Below, piece by piece: positions 47,180-58,715 of a stretch of 64,000 bases of DNA. Position 1 is the stretch's first letter. Each line of letters opens with the position of its first letter. Under the pieces are notes generated by a model. The model did no database searches. It saw only the letters and a program-made list of their open reading frames with translations, and was not told the origin of the DNA. The translations under genes and the position numbers were made by a program. The stretch is taken from NCBI RefSeq assembly GCF_007990265.1, contig NZ_BJWH01000010.1:62001-126000 (forward strand), in the 5' to 3' direction. This stretch comes from Cellulomonas terrae. GTDB taxonomy: Bacteria; Actinomycetota; Actinomycetes; Actinomycetales; Cellulomonadaceae.

Positions 47180-49366
47180 GTGACCCCGCCCTCCCCCCAC
47201 CGGCGAGCGCCACGTCTCGGTGTCCACGTCACCGACGCGGGCGCCGACGTCGCCGTCTACGCCGCGCACGCCACGGCCGTGGACCTGTGCCTGTTCGACG
47301 GGGCCGTCGAGCGCCGGATCCCCCTCGGTCCCCCGGTGCACGGGGTCTTCAGCACCTTCGTGCCCGGCGTCCGCGCCGGCCAGCGGTACGGCTTCCGCGC
47401 GCACGGACCGTGGGAGCCCGCGGCCGGCCACCGGTACAACCCCGCGAAGCTGCTCGTCGACCCGTACGCGCGTGGGCTCGACGGCGAGGTCGCGCACACG
47501 CCCGAGACGTACGGCCACCTCGTCGGCCCGGACCTCGCCGGCGACCCGTACGGGCCCGCGGACCCTCGCGACTCCGCGGGCCACGTCCCGTACTCCGTCG
47601 TCGTCGACACCCGCGACCTGCCCGGACCGGACCCGGCCGCGAACCGCCCGTGGACACCGTGGTCGCGCACCGTCGTCTACGAGGCGCACGTCCGCGGCCT
47701 GACCCAGCTGGACGACCGGCTGCCCGAGGAGCTGCGCGGGACGTACGCCGGCCTGGCGCACCCCGCGGTCGTCGACCACCTGCTCGGGCTGGGCGTCACC
47801 GCGGTCGAGCTGCTGCCCGTGCACGCGTTCTCCTCCGAGCCGCACCTCGTCGAGAAGGGCCTGACCAACTACTGGGGCTACAGCACGCTCGGCTTCTTCG
47901 CCCCGCACGCGGACTTCGCGACGGCCGCCGCCCGGGCAGCCGGCCCGGCCGCGGTGCTCGCGGAGCTGCGCGGCGCGGTCCACGCGCTGCACGAGGCCGG
48001 CCTCGAGGTGCTGCTCGACGTCGTCTACAACCACACGTGCGAGGGCGGGCTGCCCGGTCAGCACCTGTCCTGGCGCGGCCTCGACAACGCCACGTACTAC
48101 GCGCACGACGGCGGTGCGCCTGCCACGCTCGCGGACGTCACCGGCACGGGGAACACGCTCGACTTCCGCCGGGCAGAGGTGGTCCGGATGACCCTCGACT
48201 CGCTGCGCTACTGGGCGGACGTCGTGGGGGTCGACGGGTTCCGCTTCGACCTGGCCGTGACCCTCGGCCGGGGCCCGAGCGGCTTCTCGCCCGACCACCC
48301 CACGCTCGTCGCGATGGCCACCGAGCCCTCGCTGCACGGGCTCAAGCTCGTCGCCGAACCGTGGGACGTCGGACCCGGTGGGTGGCGGACCGGGCAGTTC
48401 CCGGTCCCGTTCGCCGAGTGGAACGACCGCTTCCGCAACGCGGCCCGCTCGTTCTGGCTCGCCGACCCCGGCCGCGCCGCGCACGGTCTGCCGGGCCACC
48501 GCGTCCGGGACCTGGCCACCCGCCTGGCGGGGTCCGTCGACCTGTTCGGGCACAGCGACCCACCGCTGGTCCGCGGGCCGGTCGCGTCGGTCAACTACGT
48601 CACGGCCCACGACGGGTTCACGCTCGCGGACCTGGTGGCCTACGACCACAAGCACAACGCGGCGAACGGCGAGCACAACCGCGACGGCAGCGACGACAAC
48701 CGCTCCTGGAACCACGGGATCGAGGGCCACGTCGGACCGGACTCCCCCGCGGTCGACATCGTGCCTCTGCGCCGACGGTCCATCCGCAACCTGTTCGCCA
48801 CCCTCGTGCTCGCCGCTGGGACGCCGATGATCACGGCCGGCGACGAGATGGGCCGCACCCAGCAGGGCAACAACAACGCGTACTGCCAGGACAACGAGAT
48901 CTCCTGGGTGCGCTGGGACGTGACGCCGTGGCGCGCCGACCTGCTCGCGACCGCCCGCTGGCTCCTGCTGCTGCGTCGCGAGCACCCGGCACTGCGCTCG
49001 GAGCGGTTCTACTCCGGCCGCCCGTACGTGCCGGGCAAGCGGCCGGACCTCGCCTGGTTCGACGCGCTCGGCGTCGCGTTCGACCACGACCGGTGGCACG
49101 ACTCGACCATCCGCACGCTGCAGATGGTCCGGACCGCCCCGCCGCCCGAGAACGACACGGTGCTGCTGGTCATCAACGGGTCGCTCGACGCCGTGCACCT
49201 CGTCCTCGCCGACGACCACGGCGGTCGGTGGCGGCTCGCGTGGGACTCGGTCTGGGAGAACCCGGCGGAGGAGCGGGCGGCGGCGATCGAGGGCAGCCTG
49301 CACGCCGAACCGGGTGAGGCGACGGTCGTGGAGGCGCTGAGCATGCGGGTGTACGTCCTGGACTGA
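47180..49366 (+). CDS. glgX: Glycogen debranching enzyme
   Basis: 728 residues, GH13 isoamylase type. It removes alpha-1,6 branches from glycogen or limit dextrins. The N-terminal CBM48 domain (about 10-100) includes YGFRAHGPWEPAAGHRYNP. The GH13 barrel has the nucleophile Asp357 in GVDGFRFDLAVTLGR, the acid/base Glu393 in LKLVAEPWDVG and VTAHDGFTLADLV with the third carboxylate. GTG 47180 is used; CACAAT ends six bases before it. A longer frame runs back through etf antisense and is rejected. Confidence 0.95.
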   Translation: MTPPSPHRRAPRLGVHVTDAGADVAVYAAHATAVDLCLFDGAVERRIPLGPPVHGVFSTFVPGVRAGQRYGFRAHGPWEPAAGHRYNPAKLLVDPYARGLDGEVAHTPETYGHLVGPDLAGDPYGPADPRDSAGHVPYSVVVDTRDLPGPDPAANRPWTPWSRTVVYEAHVRGLTQLDDRLPEELRGTYAGLAHPAVVDHLLGLGVTAVELLPVHAFSSEPHLVEKGLTNYWGYSTLGFFAPHADFATAAARAAGPAAVLAELRGAVHALHEAGLEVLLDVVYNHTCEGGLPGQHLSWRGLDNATYYAHDGGAPATLADVTGTGNTLDFRRAEVVRMTLDSLRYWADVVGVDGFRFDLAVTLGRGPSGFSPDHPTLVAMATEPSLHGLKLVAEPWDVGPGGWRTGQFPVPFAEWNDRFRNAARSFWLADPGRAAHGLPGHRVRDLATRLAGSVDLFGHSDPPLVRGPVASVNYVTAHDGFTLADLVAYDHKHNAANGEHNRDGSDDNRSWNHGIEGHVGPDSPAVDIVPLRRRSIRNLFATLVLAAGTPMITAGDEMGRTQQGNNNAYCQDNEISWVRWDVTPWRADLLATARWLLLLRREHPALRSERFYSGRPYVPGKRPDLAWFDALGVAFDHDRWHDSTIRTLQMVRTAPPPENDTVLLVINGSLDAVHLVLADDHGGRWRLAWDSVWENPAEERAAAIEGSLHAEPGEATVVEALSMRVYVLD

Positions 49367-49398
49367 CCGCGCGTACGGTCGCTCCGAGGGTGGTGGCG

Positions 49399-51519
49399 AT
49401 GGTGCGTGCGCGGACTCCGGATCGCGAGGGCGACGTCGAGAGCGACGGCGTCGCGATCCACTACGAGGTGCACGGCTCGGGATCGCCGACCGTCCTGCTG
49501 GTGCCGCCGTCGCCGATCACGCACGCGCAGATCTGGAAGACGCTGCTCCCGCACCTCGCACGGCGCACCCGCGTGGTGACCTTCGACGGCCGGGGCAACG
49601 GCCGGTCGGGCCGGCCCACCGCGGTCGAGGACCACACCCGAGCCGCGAACGTGGCCGACATCGTCGCCGTGCTCGACGCGACCGGGACGCGGGAGGCGGT
49701 GGTCGTCACCCTCTGCGACGCGGCGTGGTGGGCGCTGGACCTGATCACCGGACACCCGGAGCGCGTCGTCGGGTTCGTCGCGATCGAGCCGGGCGTGCCG
49801 CACCTCGGCGGGCCGCAGGCGCACTGGGCGGCCGCCGTCGCGACGTGGGACGCCCAGCTCGAGGACCCGCAGGGCTGGCAGCTGTACAACCGGCACGTGA
49901 TCACGACGGACCACCGCCGGTGGGTCGAGTTCTTCTTCGACGCCCAGCTGGTCGAGCCGCACTCGACCAAGCAGCTGGAGGACGCGGTCGGCTGGGCCCT
50001 GGAGTCGACCGGCGAGATCCTCGCGGCGAGCGAGGAGGGGCACGAGCTCGATCCGCCGACCAGGGACGAGATCGTCGAGCGGTGCCGCCGGATCGACGTC
50101 CCGGTGCTGGTCGTGCACGGCGACCGGGACGTGTGCCAGAACGTCGACAAGGGGCAGGAGCTGGCCGCGCTGACGGGGGGCGAGCTGCTGGTCATCGAGG
50201 GCGGCGGTCATCTCGCGCTCGTCCGGGACCCCGTGCGCGTCAACCGCGCGGTCGGCGACTTCGTCGACCGTCTCCGGCCACGGCCCGCACCGCAGCGGTG
50301 GACGCGGGCAGCGAGCCGGACGCCGAAGGTCCTGTACGTGTCGTCGCCGATCGGGCTCGGGCACGTCCGCCGCGACCTCGCCATCACGGGTGAGCTGCGC
50401 CGGCTCCGGCCCGACGTCGAGGTCGACTGGCTCGCGCAGGACCCGGTGACCGCCGTCCTGGACGCTGCGGGAGAGCGCGTGCACCCGGCGTCCAGGTGGC
50501 TCGCGTCGGAGTCCGGCCACCTCGCGTCGGAGGCGGACGGCCACGACCTGCACTGCTTCCAGGCGCTGCGGCGGATGGACGAGATCCTCGTCGCGAACTT
50601 CATGGTCTTCCAGGAGGTCGTCGAGTCCGGGCGCTACGACCTCGTGGTCGGCGACGAGGCGTGGGACGTCGACCACTTCTGGCACGAGAACCCCGAGCTG
50701 AAGCGTGCTGCGCACGTCTGGTTCACCGACTTCGTGGGCTTCCTGCCGATGCCCGACGGCGGCGCGCGCGAGGCCGCCCTGACGGCGGACTACAACGCCG
50801 AGATGGTCGAGCACGTCGCGCGGTTCCCCCGGGTCCGCGACCGGGCGGTCTTCGTCGGCAACCCCGAGGACCTCGTACCCGACAGGCTGGGCCCGGACCT
50901 CCCGACGATCCGCGACTGGACGCAGGCGCACTTCGACTTCTGCGGCTACGTCACCGGCGACCGCCCACCGACCGACGAGGAGCGCGCGTTGTGGCGGGCA
51001 CGGCTCGGCTACCGCGACGACGAGCAGGTCTGCGTGGTCACCGTCGGTGGCTCGGGCGTCGGGCGCGCCCTGCTCGACCTCGCCGTCGCCGCGTTCCCGC
51101 ACGTCGCCCGGGCCGTGCCGGGCTTCCGGATGGTCGCGGTGGCGGGGCCGCGGATCGACGACCACGGCTTCCCGCGCCACCGCGGGCTGGAGGTGCGCGG
51201 CTTCGTGCCCGACCTCTACCGGCACCTCGCGGTGTGCGACCTGGCGGTCGTGCAGGGCGGGCTCGCGACGACCATGGAGCTGGCTGCGGCACAGCGGCCG
51301 TTCGTGTACTTCCCGCTCCTGCACCACTTCGAGCAGTCCTTCCACGTCCGGCACCGGCTCGAGCGGTACCGGGCCGGAACCTGCATGGACTTCGCGACGA
51401 CCGACCCCGAGAGCCTCGCCGACACGATGGTCCGGGCGCTGACCGCGCCGGTGCGCAGCCTCGCGGTGGAGACCGACGGAGCCGCGCGCGCGGCCCGGCT
51501 GGTCGTGGACCTCCTGTGA
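49399..51519 (+). CDS. Fusion of alpha/beta-hydrolase and GT-B glycosyltransferase domains
   Basis: 706 residues. Residues about 15-290 form an alpha/beta hydrolase like that of the cyclase-associated family (FDGRGNGRSGRP at 62-73). The nucleophile elbow reads VTLCDAAWW with Cys106 where serine is expected, or Asp107 if shifted by one. The candidate acid is Asp242 or Asp244 in HGDRDV and the base is His271 in GGGHLAL. Residues about 308-706 are a GT-B fold: GLGHVRR at 319-325 and the donor-site region VQGGLATTMELA (618-629) with FVYFPLLHHFEQ, like MurG and UGT enzymes. ATG 49399 is chosen because GAGGG lies eight bases upstream. The biological substrate is unknown. Confidence 0.85.
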   Translation: MVRARTPDREGDVESDGVAIHYEVHGSGSPTVLLVPPSPITHAQIWKTLLPHLARRTRVVTFDGRGNGRSGRPTAVEDHTRAANVADIVAVLDATGTREAVVVTLCDAAWWALDLITGHPERVVGFVAIEPGVPHLGGPQAHWAAAVATWDAQLEDPQGWQLYNRHVITTDHRRWVEFFFDAQLVEPHSTKQLEDAVGWALESTGEILAASEEGHELDPPTRDEIVERCRRIDVPVLVVHGDRDVCQNVDKGQELAALTGGELLVIEGGGHLALVRDPVRVNRAVGDFVDRLRPRPAPQRWTRAASRTPKVLYVSSPIGLGHVRRDLAITGELRRLRPDVEVDWLAQDPVTAVLDAAGERVHPASRWLASESGHLASEADGHDLHCFQALRRMDEILVANFMVFQEVVESGRYDLVVGDEAWDVDHFWHENPELKRAAHVWFTDFVGFLPMPDGGAREAALTADYNAEMVEHVARFPRVRDRAVFVGNPEDLVPDRLGPDLPTIRDWTQAHFDFCGYVTGDRPPTDEERALWRARLGYRDDEQVCVVTVGGSGVGRALLDLAVAAFPHVARAVPGFRMVAVAGPRIDDHGFPRHRGLEVRGFVPDLYRHLAVCDLAVVQGGLATTMELAAAQRPFVYFPLLHHFEQSFHVRHRLERYRAGTCMDFATTDPESLADTMVRALTAPVRSLAVETDGAARAARLVVDLL

Positions 51520-51523
51520 CGGT

Positions 51524-51937
51524 CTACCCGAGCCGGGCGGGGCGGACCATCGCCGTGCTGTCCGGGTCCGCGAACCCGTGCTGCCGGTACAGGCCGTGGG
51601 CATCCCCGGTGAACAGCACCCAGCGGAAGTCGGCGCCGGGTCCGTCGTCGATCATCGTCGCGACGATCCTGTGCCCCAGCCCTGCGCCACGGTGCGCCGC
51701 GTCGACGAAGACGTCCGCGAGGTAGGCGAAGCCGACGCCGTCCGACACCGCGCGGGCGAACCCGACCATCTCCCCGGTCGACTCCACGTACGCGCCGACC
51801 ACGCGCCAGGCGCCGTCGATCTGCTTCTCGACGTCCGCCCGGCTGCGCCACCGCCCCCAGTACGCCTCGGTCGAGAGGAACCGCCAGACGACGTCACGGT
51901 CCAGACGCTCGGTCGCGTCGCTCAGCACGTAGGTCAC
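51524..51937 (-). CDS. GNAT-family acetyltransferase
   Basis: 137 residues, single GNAT domain. The acetyl-CoA binding motif is FVDAAHRGAGLGHRIVATM (about 75-93) and YRQHGFADPD lies near the end. The acceptor is unknown. The GTG start at 51937 lies 23 bases from the divergent flavoprotein start, and TACGAT ends seven bases before it. It is convergent with the fusion gene, with four bases between the stops. Confidence 0.88.
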   Translation of the reverse strand: MTYVLSDATERLDRDVVWRFLSTEAYWGRWRSRADVEKQIDGAWRVVGAYVESTGEMVGFARAVSDGVGFAYLADVFVDAAHRGAGLGHRIVATMIDDGPGADFRWVLFTGDAHGLYRQHGFADPDSTAMVRPARLG

Positions 51938-51944
51938 GGGACGG

Positions 51945-51954
51945 ATCGTAGAGT
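51945..51954. promoter_or_regulatory. Overlapping divergent -10 elements
   Basis: The minus-strand TACGAT (51950-51945) and plus-strand TAGAGT (51949-51954) share two bases. They lie seven and six bases before the starts of the GNAT and flavoprotein genes, so both transcripts would be leaderless and could not start at the same time. Confidence 0.5.
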
Positions 51955-51960
51955 CGCCCC

Positions 51961-53607
51961 ATGACGCACTCCGATGTCGTGGTCGTCGGCGCGGGCCTCG
52001 CCGGTCTCGTCGCCACCGCCGAGCTGGTCGCCGCCGGCCGCCGGGTCACCCTGCTCGACGCGGAGCCCGCGGCGAGCCTGGGCGGTCAGGCGTTCTGGTC
52101 GTTCGGTGGGCTGTTCCTCGTCGACTCCCCCGAGCAGCGGCGTCTCGGGGTCAAGGACTCCGCGGAGCTGGCCCTGGCCGACTGGTTCGGGTCCGCGGAC
52201 TTCGCGGACGACGGCTCCGACCGCTGGGGCCGCGCGTGGGCGGAGGGGTTCGTCGAGTTCGCCGCCGGGGACCTCCGCCCGTGGCTGTACGCCCAGGGCG
52301 TGCGCTGGTTCCCGCTGGTGCAGTGGGCCGAGCGCGGGGGCTACCTGGCCGACGGGCACGGCAACTCCGTGCCACGTTTCCACGTCACGTGGGGCACCGG
52401 TCCGGGCATCCTCGAGCCGTTCGTCCGCGCTCTGCTCGACGCGCGACGCGACGGCCTGGTCGACGTGCGGTTCCGCCACAGGGTGACCGGCCTGGTGACC
52501 ACGGACGGTCGCGTCACCGGGGTCCGCGGTGACCTGCTGGTCCCGGACACCGTCGAGCGCGCCGTGCCGAGCTCGCGCGAGGTGCAGGAGCCGTTCGAGC
52601 TGTCCGCGAGCGCGGTCGTCATCGCCACGGGCGGGATCGGTGCCGACCACGACCTGGTCCGCGCCACGTGGCCCGCATCGGCAGGCCAGATGCCCGCCCG
52701 CATGCTCTCGGGCGTCCCCGACCACGTCGACGGTTCCGGTATCGCTGCCGCTGCGGCCTCGGGCGCCGCGGTCGTGCACGAGGACCGCATGTGGCACTAC
52801 CCCGAGGGCATCACGAACCACTCCCCCGTGTGGTCCCGGCACGGCATCCGCATCCTCGCGGGGCCGAGCAGCCTGTGGCTCGACGCCGACGGGAACCGGC
52901 TGCCCGCTCCTCTCTTCCCCGGCTTCGACTCGCTCGGGTCGCTGCGGCACATCACGGGGCGTGGTGACGACCACTCGTGGTTCGTGCTCGACAAGACGAT
53001 CCTCGGGTCGGAGTTCGCGCTGTCCGGCTCGGAGCAGAACCCGGACCTGACGGGCAAGGACATGAAGCTGTTGCTGGAGCGGGTGAAGCCCGGCGCGGTC
53101 GGGCCCGTCGAGGCGTTCGCGCAGAAGTCGGACGAGTTCCTCTGGGCGGACACGCCGGCCGAGCTCGCCGCGAAGATGAACGCGCTGTCCGGCTCCGACC
53201 GGATCGACGCCGACGCCCTGGAGCGCACGATCGTCGCCCGGGACCGGCAGGTGGAGACCGGGCTCGGCAAGGACCCGCAGGTCGTCGCGACGGCCATGGC
53301 CCGGCGGTACGTCGTCGACAAGCTCATCCGCGTGGCGAAGCCGCACCGGCTCCTCGACCCCGCGCACGGCCCTCTGCTCGCCGTCCGGCTCTCCGTGCTG
53401 ACCCGCAAGACGCTCGGCGGCCTGCACACCGACCTCGAGGGCCGCGTGCTGCGTCCCGACGGTGAGGTGCTGCCGGGCCTGTGGGCCGCGGGCGAGGCGT
53501 CCGGGTTCGGCGGCGGTGGCGTGCACGGCCACCGCGCGCTGGAGGGCACGTTCCTCGGCGGCTGCCTGTTCACAGGGCGGACGGTGGGCCGGGCTCTAGG
53601 CGCGTAG
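51961..53607 (+). CDS. FAD-dependent dehydrogenase (fumarate reductase/3-ketosteroid-like)
   Basis: 548 residues. The N-terminal Rossmann fold has DVVVVGAGLAGLVATAELV with the GxGxxG dinucleotide motif, and the C-terminal FAD block is GLWAAGEASGFGGGGVHG followed by ALEGTFLGGCLFTGR. The middle has a substrate-binding cap. It resembles FAD-binding dehydrogenases of the fumarate reductase/KsdD group; the substrate is not clear. No membrane segment or secretion signal is visible. TAGAGT ends six bases before the ATG, suggesting a leaderless start. It is a single gene ahead of glgE. Confidence 0.88.
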   Translation: MTHSDVVVVGAGLAGLVATAELVAAGRRVTLLDAEPAASLGGQAFWSFGGLFLVDSPEQRRLGVKDSAELALADWFGSADFADDGSDRWGRAWAEGFVEFAAGDLRPWLYAQGVRWFPLVQWAERGGYLADGHGNSVPRFHVTWGTGPGILEPFVRALLDARRDGLVDVRFRHRVTGLVTTDGRVTGVRGDLLVPDTVERAVPSSREVQEPFELSASAVVIATGGIGADHDLVRATWPASAGQMPARMLSGVPDHVDGSGIAAAAASGAAVVHEDRMWHYPEGITNHSPVWSRHGIRILAGPSSLWLDADGNRLPAPLFPGFDSLGSLRHITGRGDDHSWFVLDKTILGSEFALSGSEQNPDLTGKDMKLLLERVKPGAVGPVEAFAQKSDEFLWADTPAELAAKMNALSGSDRIDADALERTIVARDRQVETGLGKDPQVVATAMARRYVVDKLIRVAKPHRLLDPAHGPLLAVRLSVLTRKTLGGLHTDLEGRVLRPDGEVLPGLWAAGEASGFGGGGVHGHRALEGTFLGGCLFTGRTVGRALGA

Positions 53608-53668
53608 AGACGTCTCTCACCGGCGCTCCAGATGCCCCCGACCTGGACCTACGGATAGGTTCGGGAGC

Positions 53669-55686
53669 GTGACGATTCGCCCCGTGCCCCTCGGCACCTC
53701 TGTCGGACGTATCCCCGTCGTCGACGTCTCTCCCGTGGCCGAGGCCGGCCGGTTCCCGGCCAAGGCCGTCGTCGGTGAAGCAGTCCCGATCCGGGCCACC
53801 GTGTTCCGCGAGGGGCACGACGCCGTCGCGGCGACCGCCGTGCTGACGGACCCGTCCGGCGTCGACCGCGCGAGCGCGCGGATGGTGGACATCGCCCCTG
53901 GTCTGGACCGATTCGAGGCCCGCCTGGTGCCGACGAGCACGGGTGACTGGACGTTCCGCGTCGAGGGCTGGTCGGACCCGTACGGCACCTGGGTGCACGA
54001 CGCCACGATCAAGGTCGAGGCCGGTGTCGACGTCGAGCTGATGCTCGCCGAGGGCGCCCTGCTGCTGGAGCGCGCCGCGGCGCGCACGGGTGCCGACGCC
54101 ATGCCGAAGTCGGCCGCCCGGGTGCTCAAGGACGCGGTCATGGGCCTGCGCGACATCCGCGACACGCCGCACGCGCGGCTCGCGGCCGGGCTGTCGAGCA
54201 AGGTGCACGCCGCGCTGGCGGAGCACCCGCTGCGGGAGTTCGTGACCCGCTCGCCGCAGTACCCCCTGACCGTCGACCGTCCCCTCGCCCTCGCCGGGTC
54301 CTGGTACGAGCTGTTCCCGCGCTCGCAGGGCGCCCAGTACGACCCGGCGGCCGGAAAGTGGCAGTCGGGCACGCTGCGCACCGCGGCCCTCGACCTGCCG
54401 CGCATCGCGGGCATGGGCTTCGACGTCGTGTACCTCACGCCCATCCACCCCATCGGCGAGACCCACCGCAAGGGCCCGAACAACTCCCTCTTCGCGGACC
54501 TGGGCGACCCGGGCTCGCCGTACGCGATCGGGTCCCCCGCGGGCGGGCACGACGCGATCGAGCCGACCCTGGGCACGTTCGACGACTTCGACGCGTTCGT
54601 CGCCGCCGCGCGGGACCTGAACATGGAGGTGGCGCTCGACCTCGCGTTGCAGTGCTCCCCCGACCACCCGTGGGTGAGCGCCCACCCGGAGTGGTTCACG
54701 ACGCGGGCCGACGGCACGATCGCGTACGCGGAGAACCCGCCGAAGAAGTACCAGGACATCTACCCGCTGAACTTCGACAACGACCCCGAGGGCATCTACA
54801 CCGAGATCCGACGGGTCCTGCAGGTGTGGATCGACCACGGCGTGACGCTGTTCCGCGTGGACAACCCGCACACCAAGCCCCTCGACTTCTGGGCGCGGAT
54901 CCTGGAGTCGGTGCGCGAGGACCACCCCGAGGTGATCTTCCTGTCGGAGGCGTTCACGCGGCCGGCCATGATGCAGACGCTCGCCAAGATCGGGTTCCAC
55001 CAGTCGTACACGTACTTCACGTGGCGGAACACGAAGGACGAGATCACCGAGTACCTCGAGGAGGTCTCGGGCGAGCAGGGCGCGTGGATGCGGCCGAGCT
55101 TCTGGCCGACGACGCACGACATCCTGCCGCCGTACCTGCAGGCCACGGGCGTGCGCGGTTTCGCGGTGCGCGCGGTGCTGGCCGCGCTGGGCGCGCCGAC
55201 GTGGGGCATCTACTCGGGCTACGAGCTGGTCGAGGACGTGCCGCGGCCCGGCGTCGACGAGCAGATCGACAACGAGAAGTACGAGTTCAAGCCGCGCGAC
55301 TGGTCGAAGGCCGACGCGATCGGCATCAACCTGCTGCTCGGCCGGCTGAACGAGCTGCGGCACACCCATCCCGCGCTGCGCCAGCTGCGCAACCTGCGGG
55401 TGCTCCCCACGTCCGACGACGCGCTCGTCGCGTTCGCCAAGCACCTCGACGCCGAGCACTCCCCGACAGGTCGCGCCGACACCATCGTCGTCATCGTCAA
55501 CCTCGACCCGTGGAACGCCCGCGGGGGCACCGTCACGCTCGACCTGCACGCGTTCGGGCTGGACCCGGGGCGGCCCGTCGTCGCGCACGACGTGCTGTCC
55601 GACGAGACCTACGAGTGGGGCCAGTCGGTCTACGTCCGGCTCGACCCGATGGTCCGCGCTGCCCACGTCGTGAACCTGGTGGCGCC

Positions 55687-55690
<4 letters not shown>
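53669..55690 (+). CDS. glgE: Maltose-1-phosphate maltosyltransferase
   Basis: 673 residues. GH13_3 enzyme that transfers maltosyl units from maltose-1-phosphate to alpha-glucan. The N-terminal domain (about 1-100) is the dimer/beta-sandwich part. The barrel holds the nucleophile Asp398 in [14 protein letters not shown] and the acid/base Glu427 in [10 protein letters not shown]; the numbering is near that of the Streptomyces enzyme. The start is GTG 53669, with TAGGTT ending seven bases upstream. Its stop overlaps the treS start (GTGA). Confidence 0.96.
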
Positions 55691-57449
<1,759 letters not shown>

Positions 57450-57453
<4 letters not shown>

Positions 57454-58715
57454 GCCTGATCGCCCGCACGACCCCCGACGACGCACGCCTGCTGGACGTG
57501 CTGCGCGACTGGCTGCCGACGCGCCGCTGGTTCCCGGCGAAGGGGCAGGTCGCGGAGCTGTCGGCGGTCGCGTCGTTCCGGCTCGCGCCGGACGTGACGG
57601 TGCTGCTCGTCCGGGCGCGGGCGGGGTCGATCGACGCCGTCCTGCAGGTGCCCCTCGTCCTGACGGACGGCACCCACGACGACGCCATCGGGGTCCTCGA
57701 CGGACGCACCGTCCTGGACGGGGCAGGCCATCCGGAGTTCCTGCGCGCGTGGCTCTCGGTCGCGGACGGTCCCGGTGCCGACGTCGACGTGCGCTCCGCC
57801 CGCGTGGTCTCCGGCGAGCAGTCCAACACCTCGGTGATCCTGCCGGGCGCACACCCGGGCATCCTCAAGGTGCTCCGCGCCGTCGCGCCGGGGGAGAACC
57901 CCGACGTCGACGTCCCCCGCCACCTCGTCGCCGTGGGCTGGCAGCACGTCCCGGCCCCGCTCGCGTGGCTGCAAGCCCAGTGGCCGGGTCCCGACGGCGG
58001 CCTGGTCACGGGCTACCTCGGGGTGCTGGCCGCGTTCGTCGACGCCGCCGAGGACGGGTTCGAGCTCGCGTGCGCCTACGCGGCGAAGCGCGAGTCGTTC
58101 GCCTCCGCGGCCGCCGACCTGGGCGCGATCACGGCGACCATGCACACCGCGCTCGTGTCGGCCTACGGGGTGGACGCGTCCGACCAGGGGCCGCAGGACG
58201 TCGCCCGCGCCGTGGCCGCCCGCTTCGCGTGGGCGTTGTCGGCCGTCCCCGCGCTGTCCCGCTTCGCGGACGGGGTCGGCGACGTCGTCGCCGAGGTCCG
58301 CGCCCTGCCGTCGGCTCCCCCGCGCCAGCGCGTGCACGGCGACCTGCACCTCGGGCAGGTGCTCCGGTCGCACGACACCTGGTTCATCATGGACTTCGAG
58401 GGCGAGCCCCTGGCCCCGCTCGACCAGCGCACCCGGCCCGACCTGGCCCTCCGCGACGTCGCGGGGCTGCTGCGGTCGATCGACTACGCCGCGGCCGTCG
58501 GCGGTCTGACCGGTGCCGACGCCGCCACCTGGACGGGCGACGCGCGCGCGGGGCTGCTCCGCGGGTACGGCGGCGGGGACCAGACCCTCCTGCGCGCCCT
58601 CGAGCTGGACAAGACGCTCTACGAGGCCGTGTACGAGTCCCGCAACCGCCCGTCGTGGCTGCCGATCCCGCTCGCAGGGCTGGAACGGCTAGCCGGCGGT
58701 GACCTCGAGGGGTAG
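57450..58715 (+). CDS. mak: Maltokinase
   Basis: 421 residues. Phosphorylates maltose to maltose-1-phosphate with ATP, feeding GlgE. The N-terminal cap begins [20 protein letters not shown] and [11 protein letters not shown] is typical of Mak/Pep2. The kinase-like C-terminal half contains [11 protein letters not shown] (catalytic His-Gly-Asp) and [12 protein letters not shown], the metal-binding Asp. It overlaps treS at the start, while its last 27 bases overlap the convergent ROK gene. It is the final gene of the glgE-treS-mak operon; no glgB follows. Confidence 0.95.
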
